The notes below the pieces were generated by a model. It was given only the letters and a program-made list of their open reading frames with translations, was not told the origin of the DNA and ran no database searches. Shown piece after piece: positions 8,475 through 18,224 of a stretch of 64,000 nt of DNA. The stretch is from Janthinobacterium sp. J1-1 (GTDB taxonomy: Bacteria > Pseudomonadota > Gammaproteobacteria > Burkholderiales > Burkholderiaceae_D), in contig NZ_CP132339.1 in the NCBI RefSeq assembly GCF_030944405.1, positions 5,766,001 through 5,830,000 of the forward strand. Reading direction: 5' to 3'. The number at the start of each line of letters is the position of its first letter. Position 1 is the stretch's first letter. The position numbers and the translations under genes are program-made.

Positions 8475-10907
8475 ATGATTCCCTCTGCGCGGCCGGGACT
8501 GTTACTGAAAGTCACCGGCATCATCTTTATCCTCTTCGGCCTCACCCTGCTGGGTGGCGGCATCTGGCTCGCCTCCCTGGGCGGCTCCTGGTACTACCTG
8601 CTGGCCGGCATCGGCATGCTGATTGCAGGCGTCCTCGTCTTCAAAGGCCGCCACAGCGCGCAAGCCTTCCTCGCCTTCCTGCTGCTGGCTACCCTGGCCT
8701 GGTCGCTGTTCGAAGTGAAATTCGACTGGTGGCAGCTGTTGCCGCGTCTCGATATCTGGTTTGCCGCCGCCGTCTGGCTGCTGCTGCCCTTCGTCAGCCG
8801 CCGCCTGGCTCCTGCCACGGCGCCGCGCCGGCAAGCAGGCAAGACCGCGCTGGGCGTGGCCGTGGCCCTGACGGTGCTGGCGGGCGTGATCGCCCTGTTC
8901 CAGGACTACCATGACCTGCACGGCGAAGTGCCTGCCGAAAACATGGCCGCCACCGCCGAAGGCGAACTGGCGCCCGGCGTCGCGCACGGCGACTGGTCCG
9001 CCTATGGCCGTTCCGGCTATGGTGACCGGTATGCGCCGGCCGGCCAGATTACGCCCGCCAATATTTCCGGGTTGAAGCAAGCGTGGACCTATCACACGGG
9101 CGACTTCAAGGGGCCGAACGACCCGGGCGAGATCGCCAACGAAGTCACGCCGCTGAAAGTGAACGGCATGCTGTATCTGTGCACGCCGCACAATATCGTG
9201 ATCGCGCTGAACCCGGAAACGGGCAAGGAAATCTGGCGCCATGATCCGAAGATCAACCGCGATGCGGTCAGCTACCAGCACATGATCTGCCGCGGCGTCG
9301 CCTACTGGGATGTCAATGCGGGCCGTGCCAAAAACGATCCGGCGCCGGAAGCATCGGGCATGGAATGCCCGCGCCGCATCTTGGCGCCGACCATGGACGG
9401 CACGCTGATCGCCGTCAACGCCGATACGGGCGCTGCCTGCAAGGGCTTTGGCGACAATGGCGTGGTCAACCTGTACAAGAGCATGGGCATGACCAAGCGC
9501 GGTTTCCTGATGCCGACCTCGCCACCGGCCGTGTCGCAAAAAATGGCCGTGATCGCCGCCAGCGTGACAGACAACCATTCGACGGAAGAGCCATCGGGCG
9601 TGATCCGCGGCTATGACCCGGTGACCGGCAAGCTGGTCTGGAACTGGGACCCGGCACGGCCGGACGACACGGCGCCGATCGCCGAGGGCAAGCACTACGT
9701 CAACAACTCGCCCAACTCGTGGGGCGTGTCCAGCATCGATGAAAAGCTGGGCATGGTCTACATTCCGATGGGTAATGAAACCCCTGATACCTGGGGCGGC
9801 AACCGCAACAAGAACGGCGAGAAATACAATAGCGCCATCGTCGCGCTCGACCTGGCCAGCGGCAAGGTGCGCTGGGTCTACCAGACCGTGCACCACGATA
9901 TCTGGGACATGGATATCGGCGGCCAGCCGACGCTGGTCGATATCGACACGCCAAAAGGCAAAATACCGTCGGTAGTCGCCACCACCAAGCGCGGCGACAT
10001 CTATGTGATCGACCGCCGCGACGGCAGCCTGGTGGTGCCGGCGCCGGAAAAACCGGTGCCGACCGCCAATCCGGCCGCCGGCGACACGCTGTCGCCCACC
10101 CAGCCGTTCTCGGCCCTGACCTTCCTGCCGGAACGCCATATCAGCGAAGCCGACATGTGGGGCACCACGCCGTTCGACCAGCTGGCCTGCCGCATCACCT
10201 TCAAGGAACGCCGCTATGAAGGCCCATTCACGCCGCAGACGGCCGGCAAGGGCGCCATTATTTCCCCCGGCCCGCTCGGCATCTTCGAATGGGGCGGCGC
10301 AGCCATCGACCCGGTACGCCAGTTGCTGATCGTCAACCCCGACTACATGGGCTTCCTGGAAAAACTGGTGCCGCGCGCACAGACCACGGCCAAGGGCGGC
10401 ACTGGTGGCGAAATGGGCTTGCAACCGCAGACGGGCGTACCGTTCGCAGTGGAAATCAAGGCTTTCCTGTCGCCGCTGGGCTTCCCCTGCCAGGCGCCGC
10501 CCTGGGGCTATGTGGCCGCCGTCGACCTGCGCACCATGAAAAAAGTCTGGATGCACAAGAACGGCACCACCATGGACAGCGGTCCCGTGCCGATTCCGCT
10601 GCCGCTGGGCGTACCGAGTCTGGGCGGCATGGTCACCACCGGTGGCGGCGTCGCCTTCCTCAGCAGCACGCTCGACTACTATATCCGCGGCTATGACGTG
10701 CGCAACGGCAAAGTGGTGTGGAAAGCGCGTCTGCCTGCCGGCGGCCAGGCCACGCCGATGAGCTATATCTCCGACCAGAGCGGCCGCCAGTTCGTGGTGG
10801 TGATGGCCGGCGGCCACGGCTCGCTGGGCACGAAGATGAGCGACACGCTGATCGCCTATGCCTTGCCGGAAGGTACGCCTGCCAAGCAGGCTGATACGAA
10901 GAAATAA
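8475..10907 (+). CDS. gcd: Membrane-bound PQQ-dependent glucose dehydrogenase family
   Basis: An 810-residue quinoprotein of the glucose/quinate/shikimate dehydrogenase family. It oxidises sugars (glucose to gluconolactone) in the periplasm and passes electrons to ubiquinone. The N-terminus has about five membrane segments (residues 10-150) that anchor it. From about residue 165 comes the eight-bladed PQQ propeller, beginning GDWSAYGRSGYGDRYAPA and including ITPANISGLKQAWTYHTGD, VHHDIWDMDIGGQP and GYVAAVDLRTMKKVW. The length is close to the 796 residues of E. coli Gcd. The start is the ATG at 8475 after a good AAAAGGAG site. It stands alone, and no PQQ biosynthesis genes are in the window. 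Quinate or shikimate as substrate is not excluded. Confidence 0.9.
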   Translation: MIPSARPGLLLKVTGIIFILFGLTLLGGGIWLASLGGSWYYLLAGIGMLIAGVLVFKGRHSAQAFLAFLLLATLAWSLFEVKFDWWQLLPRLDIWFAAAVWLLLPFVSRRLAPATAPRRQAGKTALGVAVALTVLAGVIALFQDYHDLHGEVPAENMAATAEGELAPGVAHGDWSAYGRSGYGDRYAPAGQITPANISGLKQAWTYHTGDFKGPNDPGEIANEVTPLKVNGMLYLCTPHNIVIALNPETGKEIWRHDPKINRDAVSYQHMICRGVAYWDVNAGRAKNDPAPEASGMECPRRILAPTMDGTLIAVNADTGAACKGFGDNGVVNLYKSMGMTKRGFLMPTSPPAVSQKMAVIAASVTDNHSTEEPSGVIRGYDPVTGKLVWNWDPARPDDTAPIAEGKHYVNNSPNSWGVSSIDEKLGMVYIPMGNETPDTWGGNRNKNGEKYNSAIVALDLASGKVRWVYQTVHHDIWDMDIGGQPTLVDIDTPKGKIPSVVATTKRGDIYVIDRRDGSLVVPAPEKPVPTANPAAGDTLSPTQPFSALTFLPERHISEADMWGTTPFDQLACRITFKERRYEGPFTPQTAGKGAIISPGPLGIFEWGGAAIDPVRQLLIVNPDYMGFLEKLVPRAQTTAKGGTGGEMGLQPQTGVPFAVEIKAFLSPLGFPCQAPPWGYVAAVDLRTMKKVWMHKNGTTMDSGPVPIPLPLGVPSLGGMVTTGGGVAFLSSTLDYYIRGYDVRNGKVVWKARLPAGGQATPMSYISDQSGRQFVVVMAGGHGSLGTKMSDTLIAYALPEGTPAKQADTKK

Positions 10908-10941
10908 ACAGCGCACGCTGATGGCGCCCCTTGCGGGCGCA

Positions 10942-10980
10942 AAAAAAATGCCGTTCAGTGCAAACTGAACGGCATTTTTT
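10942..10980. terminator. Bidirectional intrinsic terminator between gcd and hemY
   Basis: Perfect stem ATGCCGTTCAGT / ACTGAACGGCAT with a short loop, flanked by eight A residues on one side and six T residues on the other. It serves both converging genes. A second small GC hairpin (GCGCCC..GGGCGC, 10923-10940) lies just before it. Confidence 0.9.
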
Positions 10981-10998
10981 ACGACCTGAACAACTGAT

Positions 10999-12195
10999 TT
11001 ACAGGATGGTGGCCAGCGCGCACTGCCGGTAATGCGCCGCCGCCTGCTCGGTCTGTTGCAAGGCGTCGTGCATCTGCGCCAGTTTCAGGTGGGCGTCGCG
11101 CACCATGCGCGGGTCGCTGGCGTCGGACAGGGCCTGCTCCAGGTGGCGCTGGGCCTTGCCCCACAGTTTCTGTTTCAGGCACAGGGAGCCTAATGTGAGC
11201 GCCAGTTCGGCGTCCAGCGGACGCTGTTTCAGCCACTGTTCGCAATGCTCGATCTGCAGCAGCAGCGCCGGCGTGCCGGACGGCGCGGCCGCTTCGCGGT
11301 AGACGCGCACCACGCGGTCGTCCCAGTCGGCGCCCAAGGACTCTTCGCACACCAGCCGCGCTTCGTCGTGCAGGCCGCGCGCGTTCAGGGCGGTGGCGGC
11401 GCGGCAGGCGATATATGGTTTCACTCGGTCGCTGGTCGGCACCGTCGACCAGACGCGCATCAGCGACTCGGCGTCATGCGTGCGGTCCGACAGCAGATGT
11501 TCATAGGCCAGTTCGCGCAGGCGCGACGACAGCGCCGGATGCAGCGCGCGGTGCTTGTCGAGCGAGCGCACCAGGCGCAGCACTTCGGGCCAGTTCTTCG
11601 CCTGCTGCTCGGCTTTCAAGGACCATTGCAGGGCGTGGATATGGCGCGTGCCGCTGGCGTTCAGTTCGCGCACGGCGGCCAGCGCCGCTTCCGGCTGGTG
11701 GTCGTCGACCAGCAGTTCGGTGACCGTCATCAGGCGCGCGGTCTTGAGCGTCGCATCGCCTTCGACCCGGGCCAGCCAGCTGTCGCGGCGTTCAGCCTGG
11801 CGCATGCGGTGCGCGGCGCGCGCGCCGATCAGGGCGGCCAGGCCGGCGTTTTCTTCCAGTTCGGCGGCGCGCAGGGCGGCTTTTTCGGCGTGGCCGAAAC
11901 GGCCTTCGAACAGCGCCTTCAAGGCTTCGCGCAAGCCCTTGTTGCCGTCGCGTTCACGCTTGCGGCGGCGGTAAGCGGCCACTTCGGCCGGCATGCGCAC
12001 GGTGGCGCGCAAAGCCCGCAGCAGGAAGTACAGCACCGCGAACAGCGTCACCTGCAGCAGCACGAAGAAGTTCAGCGACAGGTCGATGCGGTAAGGCGGG
12101 TAGAACAGCACCACGTTGCCGGGGTTGAAACGGGCCGTCACGGCGATACCGATCGCCGCGGCCATCAGGGCGAGTAACCAGAGAAATAGACGCAT
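10999..12195 (-). CDS. hemY: HemY-like TPR membrane protein
   Basis: A 398-residue inner-membrane protein at the end of the haem operon. The N-terminus has two membrane segments (about 3-22 and 40-60); the rest is a run of TPR-like helical repeats facing the periplasm or cytosol (for example AALRAAELEENAGLAALIGARAA and LEQALSDASDPRMVRDAHLK). The proteobacterial HemY family is linked to haem synthesis by operon position, but its biochemical role is not firmly known; it is unrelated to Bacillus HemY. The start is the ATG at 12193-12195, 4 bp after the hemX stop. It is the last gene of hemC-D-X-Y. Confidence 0.9.
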   Translation of the reverse strand: MRLFLWLLALMAAAIGIAVTARFNPGNVVLFYPPYRIDLSLNFFVLLQVTLFAVLYFLLRALRATVRMPAEVAAYRRRKRERDGNKGLREALKALFEGRFGHAEKAALRAAELEENAGLAALIGARAAHRMRQAERRDSWLARVEGDATLKTARLMTVTELLVDDHQPEAALAAVRELNASGTRHIHALQWSLKAEQQAKNWPEVLRLVRSLDKHRALHPALSSRLRELAYEHLLSDRTHDAESLMRVWSTVPTSDRVKPYIACRAATALNARGLHDEARLVCEESLGADWDDRVVRVYREAAAPSGTPALLLQIEHCEQWLKQRPLDAELALTLGSLCLKQKLWGKAQRHLEQALSDASDPRMVRDAHLKLAQMHDALQQTEQAAAHYRQCALATIL

Positions 12196-12199
12196 GGGC

Positions 12200-13354
12200 T
12201 CAGGACTTCGCTTTGTAGTTGCGCACAGCGGTCAGGCTGTCGGACAAGGTCGGCATTTCGATGGTCAGATTGCTGGCCTGCACCTGGCGCAGCAGGCCTT
12301 GCGCCGTCTGCGTGGAACGCGCGCGCGTGTCAAAATACTTGGCGATGCCATCCTGGGCCGCGATCAGGTCGTTCCTGAACGCCGTTTCGTTGCGCGACAG
12401 CAGCGCCATGCGCGCGTTCAGCAGGCGCAGCTTGATGTTCTCGCGCAAAAAGTAGGACTGCGTCGGCGACAGCATCAGCGCTTCCGGCGTATCGACGCGG
12501 CGGATGCGGATCAGCTGGCGCACGTCGTTCCACATGTCGCCGCTCCAGGTATCCCAGCCACTGCGCACTTGCTGCAGCAGCGGTTCGGGCGCCGGTGGCC
12601 CCACCAGCTTGCCGGCAGCATTGCGTACCGGCTTGCCCGGTTTTTCCGGCGCGGCCGGCAACGCCGGCGTTTCGTCGGACAGCATCGGCAAGGCGTCGAT
12701 CTGGGCGATCACGGCGTCCAGGCGCAGCGCCACGCCGGTCGAATCGACGCTCGGCAAGGCTTTCAGCTTTTCCATGTCGCGGCCGATGGCGCGGCGGATG
12801 GTGATGAATTGCGGCTTGTCCGAACGCGACAGGCTGCGGTCGGCGTTTTGCAGCGCGATCAGGGCGCCCGGCACGTTGCCGGCCAGTTGCAGCTGCTGGC
12901 TGGCGGTCGACAGCACTTGCTCGATTTCCGTCAGGGCCCATTCGTCGCGGTTCTTCGACAAATCGTTATACAGCTGCTCCAGCGCCAGTTGCTGGCTTTG
13001 CGTTTCGCTCTGGCGGTTTTCCAGCGCGCCCACCTTGATCTGCAGTTCTTTGTTGCTTTCCTGCACATTACGCGCGACCACGCCCGTTTCGGCGTTGCTG
13101 ATGTCGCCCTTTTGCAGGCGCTTGGCCACTTCCTCGCGCAGGTTGCGGATCTGCTTGCTGCTCGACCAGCTTTGCGCCGCCAGCAGCACGGCCAGCACGA
13201 TGACGGCGATGCTCATCGGCTTTTGCAGCTGCTCCAGCAGGGTCGGTGCGCGGCCATAGGGGACGCCGCCCGGTTGATCGGCCGCCTGCGGCGTCGTCAA
13301 GACGGCGCTGCCAGGCGTTGGAGTCGGTTCTGAGTGTGTAGGCATTTCGTTCAT
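12200..13354 (-). CDS. hemX: HemX-like membrane protein
   Basis: A 384-residue bitopic membrane protein of the HemX family. One membrane segment (about 48-64, SIAVIVLAVLLAAQSW) follows a Pro/Thr-rich cytoplasmic head, then come a coiled coil (about 70-130) and a conserved C-terminal domain with TQSYFLRENIKLRLLNARMALL. It is often mislabelled uroporphyrinogen-III C-methyltransferase because HemX can be fused to that enzyme; no methyltransferase motifs are present here. Its start overlaps the hemD stop by 4 bp, and hemY follows after 4 bp. Its function is not established beyond the haem-operon context. Confidence 0.9.
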   Translation of the reverse strand: MNEMPTHSEPTPTPGSAVLTTPQAADQPGGVPYGRAPTLLEQLQKPMSIAVIVLAVLLAAQSWSSSKQIRNLREEVAKRLQKGDISNAETGVVARNVQESNKELQIKVGALENRQSETQSQQLALEQLYNDLSKNRDEWALTEIEQVLSTASQQLQLAGNVPGALIALQNADRSLSRSDKPQFITIRRAIGRDMEKLKALPSVDSTGVALRLDAVIAQIDALPMLSDETPALPAAPEKPGKPVRNAAGKLVGPPAPEPLLQQVRSGWDTWSGDMWNDVRQLIRIRRVDTPEALMLSPTQSYFLRENIKLRLLNARMALLSRNETAFRNDLIAAQDGIAKYFDTRARSTQTAQGLLRQVQASNLTIEMPTLSDSLTAVRNYKAKS

Positions 13355-14160
13355 GGTCGTGATTGTAACGCGGCGAGCACGCCTGCGTCGCCAGATCCTG
13401 TCAAGGTCACATGGGCAAAGCCCAGCTCGGCCGCAGACTGTGCAATACGGGCATGCGGCACGATCAAATGCTGTTGTTTCATTTTTACAACAAACGCCGT
13501 TTCCCCATCGATTTCCTTATCCATTTCAGTAAGCAGTGACAGCAAGCCGCGCAGCGCTTCCGAGCTGGTGATGATCCAGTCATGATTATGCTGCAACAGC
13601 TGTTCCAGGGTCGCCCGCAAGGCTGGCGTCAGCGGCGGCACGGCGCGGCGGTAGGCGGTGACGAAGTCGACCTGGGCGCCGGCCGCGCGCAAGCCGTCGG
13701 CCAGGAAATCGCGGCCGCCGTCGCCGCGCACGATCAGCACGCGCTTGCCGCGCAGGGCCGGCAAATCCAGCGCCAGCAGCAAGTGCTCGGAATCGCTGCG
13801 CGCATGCTCACCGGGGCTGGTGATGCTGGCGTTCGATGCGTTGACGCCATGCGCGGCCAGGGCCAGGCGGCTGCCCTCGCCTACCACCGCCAGCGCCACG
13901 CCGCCCGGCCAGGCGGGCAAGTGGGCAAACACGCAGTCGATGGCGTTCGGCGAGACAAAGGCGACCAGCGCATAATCATCGAGGCGCGCCAGCACACTTT
14001 TCAACTGTGCGCATTCTTCCTGCCCGTCGAGCGCACGGATTTCCAGCAGCGGCAGCAGTGCCACTTTCAACCCCAGCGCGGCGATGCTGGCGGCCAGCGG
14101 CCCGGCTTGTTGCGCCGGCCGCGTGATCACCACGCTGGCCGTGGCCGCAGGGTCAGGCAT
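13351..14160 (-). CDS. hemD: Uroporphyrinogen-III synthase
   Basis: Converts the linear tetrapyrrole hydroxymethylbilane, made by HemC, to uroporphyrinogen III with inversion of ring D. The 269 residues have the loose two-lobe HemD pattern. Supporting stretches are [21 protein letters not shown] at the N-terminus, [21 protein letters not shown] (about 75-95), [21 protein letters not shown] (about 145-165), and [16 protein letters not shown] near the C-terminus. Its start overlaps the hemC stop by 8 bp and its stop overlaps hemX by 4 bp, so the genes are translationally coupled. Confidence 0.93.
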   Translation of the reverse strand: MPDPAATASVVITRPAQQAGPLAASIAALGLKVALLPLLEIRALDGQEECAQLKSVLARLDDYALVAFVSPNAIDCVFAHLPAWPGGVALAVVGEGSRLALAAHGVNASNASITSPGEHARSDSEHLLLALDLPALRGKRVLIVRGDGGRDFLADGLRAAGAQVDFVTAYRRAVPPLTPALRATLEQLLQHNHDWIITSSEALRGLLSLLTEMDKEIDGETAFVVKMKQQHLIVPHARIAQSAAELGFAHVTLTGSGDAGVLAALQSRP

Positions 14161-15157
14161 GCAGCGCCAGGCCTTCGTGCTGGTCGGGCGTCACCGCGCA
14201 CGAGGCCAGGATGGCGGCGGCGTCCTGCGCGCGCAGCAGTTCGGCCACGGCCTCGCCCAGCTGCTCGGGTGCGCCAGCTTCGCCGCTGACGTCGGCGCTG
14301 GCCATGCGGGCGCCGTCCGGCGTGGCGACCATGGCGCGCAGGCGCATCTGGCCGCCATCGACGGTGGCAAACGCGGCCAGCGGAATCTGGCAGCTGCCGC
14401 CGAAGATCTTCGACACCTTGCGTTCGGCCGTGACGGCCTGCTCGGTCGCCTGGTGATTCAATGGCGCCAGCAAGGCGAACAGGTCGACGCCGTCCGTGCG
14501 TTCGCTCCTGATCTCGATCGCCATCGCGCCCTGGCCGGCGGCCGGCAGGCTGTATTCAGGGTCGAGCACGGCGCGAATGCGTTCTTCCAGGCCCAGGCGC
14601 TTCAGGCCGGCGGCGGCCAGGATAATGGCCGCGTAGTCGCCGCGATCGAGCTTGCCCAGGCGCGTGTCGAGATTGCCGCGCAGCGGCAGGATGGTCAGAT
14701 GCGGGTAGCGCGCGGCGATCAGCGACTGGCGGCGCAGGCTGCTGGTGCCGACCACGGCGCCGTGCGGCAGCGCATCCAGGCTGGCGTAGTCGTTCGATAC
14801 AAAGGCGTCGCGCGGGTCTTCGCGTTCGAGGATGGCGGCCAGGCTGTAGCCTTCGGGCAGTTCCATCGGCACGTCCTTCAATGAATGCACGGCCAGGTCG
14901 GCGCGGCCTTCGTCCATCGCCACTTCCAGTTCCTTGACGAACAGGCCCTTGCCGCCTACCTTGGACAGCGCGCGGTCGAGGATCTGGTCGCCGCGCGTGG
15001 TCATGCCGAGGATTTCAACGCTACACTGCGGATACAGCGCGGCCAGGCGCGCGCGTACATGCTCGGCTTGCCACATGGCCAGCCGGCTTTCGCGCGAGGC
15101 GATCACCAGCCTGGCCGGGACGGATAATTCGGGGGACATTTCGGATGAGTTCAACAC
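14153..15157 (-). CDS. hemC: Porphobilinogen deaminase (hydroxymethylbilane synthase)
   Basis: Condenses four porphobilinogens to hydroxymethylbilane. The 334 residues include the opening [21 protein letters not shown], the mid-section [18 protein letters not shown], and the cofactor-attachment loop [14 protein letters not shown], whose Cys carries the dipyrromethane. The start shown is the ATG at 15155-15157; an internal ATG six codons later (MSPELSVPA) is a reasonable alternative. It is the first gene of the haem operon and is divergent from ppc. Confidence 0.95.
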   Translation of the reverse strand: MLNSSEMSPELSVPARLVIASRESRLAMWQAEHVRARLAALYPQCSVEILGMTTRGDQILDRALSKVGGKGLFVKELEVAMDEGRADLAVHSLKDVPMELPEGYSLAAILEREDPRDAFVSNDYASLDALPHGAVVGTSSLRRQSLIAARYPHLTILPLRGNLDTRLGKLDRGDYAAIILAAAGLKRLGLEERIRAVLDPEYSLPAAGQGAMAIEIRSERTDGVDLFALLAPLNHQATEQAVTAERKVSKIFGGSCQIPLAAFATVDGGQMRLRAMVATPDGARMASADVSGEAGAPEQLGEAVAELLRAQDAAAILASCAVTPDQHEGLALHA

Positions 15158-15205
15158 AAGTTCTTTCGCTGTCGTTGTTGTTTCGCCGCTGGCAATGCCA
15201 CTCTT

Positions 15206-15236
15206 TTGTCGGGATCGCGCGCGGCGTCGCTATAAT
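15206..15236 (+). promoter_or_regulatory. Possible ppc promoter
   Basis: TTGTCG (15206-15211) and a perfect TATAAT (15231-15236) are 19 bp apart in the hemC/ppc divergent region. The -10 is good; the -35 and the spacing are poor, so this is tentative. The ppc start is about 150 bp downstream. Confidence 0.35.
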
Positions 15237-15389
15237 TATTTAATTATTGTTCCTTTGCCTACGCGGCAAAGCCAGTCACACGCCATGTTCAAGATCATAA
15301 ATTTTATCATGCGCCCCCCTCCCCGCTGCGGCTGAACGCCCGGCGCAGTTGCCGTTTCTTTTCTTTTACACCTACTTTGGTACTTAAAC

Positions 15390-18221
15390 ATGCTTAATGA
15401 AGCCAGTGCAGCAGAAACAGACACCGCCTCCAGCCCGGACAAGGACGCGCCGCTGAAAGAAGATATACGCCTGCTGGGCCGCCTGCTGGGCGACGTGCTG
15501 CGCGAACAGGAAGGCGATGCCGTCTTCAACGTGGTCGAGACCATCCGCCAGACCTCGGTGCGCTTTCGCCGCGAGGAAGACGCCGACGCCGCTTTGGCAC
15601 TGGACACCATGCTCAAGCAGCTGACGCGCGAACAGACCAATTCCGTGGTGCGCGCGTTTTCCTATTTTTCGCACCTGGCCAATATCGCCGAAGACCAGCA
15701 CCATATCCGCCGCCGCCGCGCCCATTTGCTGGCCGGCTCGCCCGCGCAAAAGGGCAGCGTGTCCTTTGCGCTGAAAAAGCTGCGCGCCGCCGGCGTGCCG
15801 CGCGCCACCGTCGACACGTTTTTCCAGGACGCCCTGATCGCCCCCGTGCTGACGGCCCACCCGACCGAAGTGCAGCGCAAGAGCATCCTCGACGCCGAGC
15901 ACGACATCGCGCGCCTGCTGGCCGAACGCGACACGCCGCAAACGCCCAAAGAGCGCCTGGCCAACATGCAGCTGCTGCGCTCGCGCGTGGCGACCCTGTG
16001 GCAAACGCGCATGCTGCGCTATTCCAAGCTGACGGTGGCCGACGAGATCGAAAACGCCCTGTCCTACTACCGCATCACCTTCTTGCGCGAACTGCCGGCC
16101 CTGTATGACGATATCGAGGACGATATCGCCGCCGAATATCCGCATCCTGACGGCACCGTCACGCCTATCGACGCGGCCTACGTGCAGATGGGCAGCTGGA
16201 TCGGCGGCGACCGCGACGGCAATCCGAACGTCAACGCCGGCACCATGCAGCATGCGCTGGCGCGCCACGCCACCACCATCCTCGACTTCTATCTCGACGA
16301 AGTGCACGCGCTGGGCGCCGAACTGTCGGTGTCGACCCTGATGGTGGGCGTGAGCACGCAACTGCAGGCGCTGGCCGACCAGTCGCCGGACGCGTCGCCG
16401 CACCGCAGCGACGAGCCCTACCGGCGCGCCCTGATCGGCATCTATGCGCGCCTGGCCGCCACCGCGCGCGCCCTGGGCGCGACCAATATCCTGCGCAAGG
16501 AAGTGGGCGCCGCCGCCCCCTACCCCGACGCTGGCGCCTTTGTGGCCGACCTGCGCGTGATCATCGCCTCGCTGGAAGCAAACCACGGCGCCGCTTTGGC
16601 CCGCCCGCGCCTGGCCACGCTGGCGCGCGCGGCCGACATCTTCGGCTTCCACCTGGCCTCGCTCGACATGCGGCAAACCTCGGACGTGCACGAAAAAGTG
16701 CTGGCCGACCTGTTCGCCAGGAGCGGCGTGGAAAGCGATTACTGCGCCCTTGACGAGGACGCCAGGGAAGCGCTGTTGCTCAGTGAACTGGCGCAGCCGC
16801 GCCTGCTGTACTCGCCCTTCATCACCTACAACGAGGTGACCGATTCCGAACTGGCGATTTTGCGCGCGGCGCGCGATATCCGCGCCCGCTACGGGTCACG
16901 CGCGATCCGCAACTACATCATTTCGCACACGGAAACCGTGTCCGACCTGCTGGAAGTGATGCTGCTGCAAAAGGAAACCGGGCTGCTGCGGATCGATGGC
17001 GACAGTGCCAGCGGCGAGCTGATGGTCATCCCGCTGTTCGAAACCATCCCCGATCTGCAGCGCGCGGCCGGCATCATGGGCCGCGCGATGGCGCTGCCGC
17101 TGGTCAAGCAGCTGATCGCCCGGCAGGGGCAGTTGCAGGAAGTCATGCTGGGCTATTCCGACTCGAACAAGGATGGCGGTTTCCTCACCTCGAACTGGGA
17201 ACTGTACAAGGCCGAACTGGCGCTGGTGGCCGACTTCCGGCAGGCCGGGGTCAAGCTGCGCCTGTTCCACGGCCGCGGCGGCACGGTGGGCCGTGGCGGC
17301 GGCCCCAGCTACGAAGCCATCCTGGCCCAGCCGCCAGGCACCGTCAACGGCCAGATCCGGCTGACGGAACAGGGCGAGATCATCGCCTCGAAGTTTTCGA
17401 ATGCGGAAATCGGCCGGCGCAATCTGGAACTGCTGGTGGCCGCCACGCTGGAAGCGAGCCTGGCGCCGCAGGCGGAAAACCCGCAGCACACGGCCCAGCT
17501 GGCGCGCTTTGAAAGCGTGATGGCGGAACTGTCGAACCTGGCGTACAAGGCGTATCGCCACCTGGTCTATGAAACGCCGGGCTTTACGGAGTATTTCTTT
17601 GCAGCCACGCCGATCGCCGAAATCGCCGAACTGAACCTCGGTTCGCGGCCCGCTTCGCGCAAGGCCAACCAGCGTATCGAAGACCTGCGCGCGATTCCCT
17701 GGGGCTTTTCCTGGGGCCAGTGCCGCCTGCTGCTGCCGGGCTGGTTCGGCTTCGGCAGCGCCATTGGCGCGTGGATTAACCAGGCGGAAGGTTCGAAAGA
17801 CGAGCGTATCGCCACCCTGCGCACGATGTACGCCGAATGGCCCTTCTTTGCCACCCTGCTGTCGAACATGGACATGGTGCTGGCCAAGACCGACCTGGCG
17901 ATCGCCTCGCGCTATGCGGAACTGGTGGCCGATCATGAATTGCGCGAACGCATCTACAAGCGCATCACGGAAGAGCATGGCAACACCTTGCAATGCCTGG
18001 AGCTGATCACCGGCAACACGGAACGCCTGGCCGGCAATCCGCTGCTGGCGCGCTCGATCCAGAACCGTTTCGCCTACCTCGATCCGCTGAACCACTTGCA
18101 GGTGGAACTGATCAAGCGCCACCGCGCCCTGTCGACCGAAAACAAGGTCGACGAGCGCGTGCACCGCGGCATCCAGCTGTCGATCAACGGCGTGGCGGCG
18201 GGCTTGCGCAATACGGGCTAA
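15390..18221 (+). CDS. ppc: Phosphoenolpyruvate carboxylase
   Basis: Cytoplasmic anaplerotic enzyme that carboxylates phosphoenolpyruvate to oxaloacetate. The 943 residues match the family. Signatures seen: [13 protein letters not shown] (about 152-164, catalytic His), [12 protein letters not shown] (about 588-599), [14 protein letters not shown] (about 626-639) and a C-terminal AAGLRNTG that fits the family's Gly-terminated end. The ATG at 15390 follows a long leader. It is divergent from hemC, an arrangement common in betaproteobacteria. Confidence 0.97.
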   Translation: MLNEASAAETDTASSPDKDAPLKEDIRLLGRLLGDVLREQEGDAVFNVVETIRQTSVRFRREEDADAALALDTMLKQLTREQTNSVVRAFSYFSHLANIAEDQHHIRRRRAHLLAGSPAQKGSVSFALKKLRAAGVPRATVDTFFQDALIAPVLTAHPTEVQRKSILDAEHDIARLLAERDTPQTPKERLANMQLLRSRVATLWQTRMLRYSKLTVADEIENALSYYRITFLRELPALYDDIEDDIAAEYPHPDGTVTPIDAAYVQMGSWIGGDRDGNPNVNAGTMQHALARHATTILDFYLDEVHALGAELSVSTLMVGVSTQLQALADQSPDASPHRSDEPYRRALIGIYARLAATARALGATNILRKEVGAAAPYPDAGAFVADLRVIIASLEANHGAALARPRLATLARAADIFGFHLASLDMRQTSDVHEKVLADLFARSGVESDYCALDEDAREALLLSELAQPRLLYSPFITYNEVTDSELAILRAARDIRARYGSRAIRNYIISHTETVSDLLEVMLLQKETGLLRIDGDSASGELMVIPLFETIPDLQRAAGIMGRAMALPLVKQLIARQGQLQEVMLGYSDSNKDGGFLTSNWELYKAELALVADFRQAGVKLRLFHGRGGTVGRGGGPSYEAILAQPPGTVNGQIRLTEQGEIIASKFSNAEIGRRNLELLVAATLEASLAPQAENPQHTAQLARFESVMAELSNLAYKAYRHLVYETPGFTEYFFAATPIAEIAELNLGSRPASRKANQRIEDLRAIPWGFSWGQCRLLLPGWFGFGSAIGAWINQAEGSKDERIATLRTMYAEWPFFATLLSNMDMVLAKTDLAIASRYAELVADHELRERIYKRITEEHGNTLQCLELITGNTERLAGNPLLARSIQNRFAYLDPLNHLQVELIKRHRALSTENKVDERVHRGIQLSINGVAAGLRNTG

Positions 18222-18224
18222 GCT

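Noticed and set aside
8502..10916. Long antisense open frame opposite gcd
   Set aside because: No recognisable domain; the plus-strand gene is unmistakably a PQQ dehydrogenase.
12200..13354. HemX as uroporphyrinogen-III C-methyltransferase
   Set aside because: No SAM or tetrapyrrole methylase motifs; only the HemX membrane domain is present.
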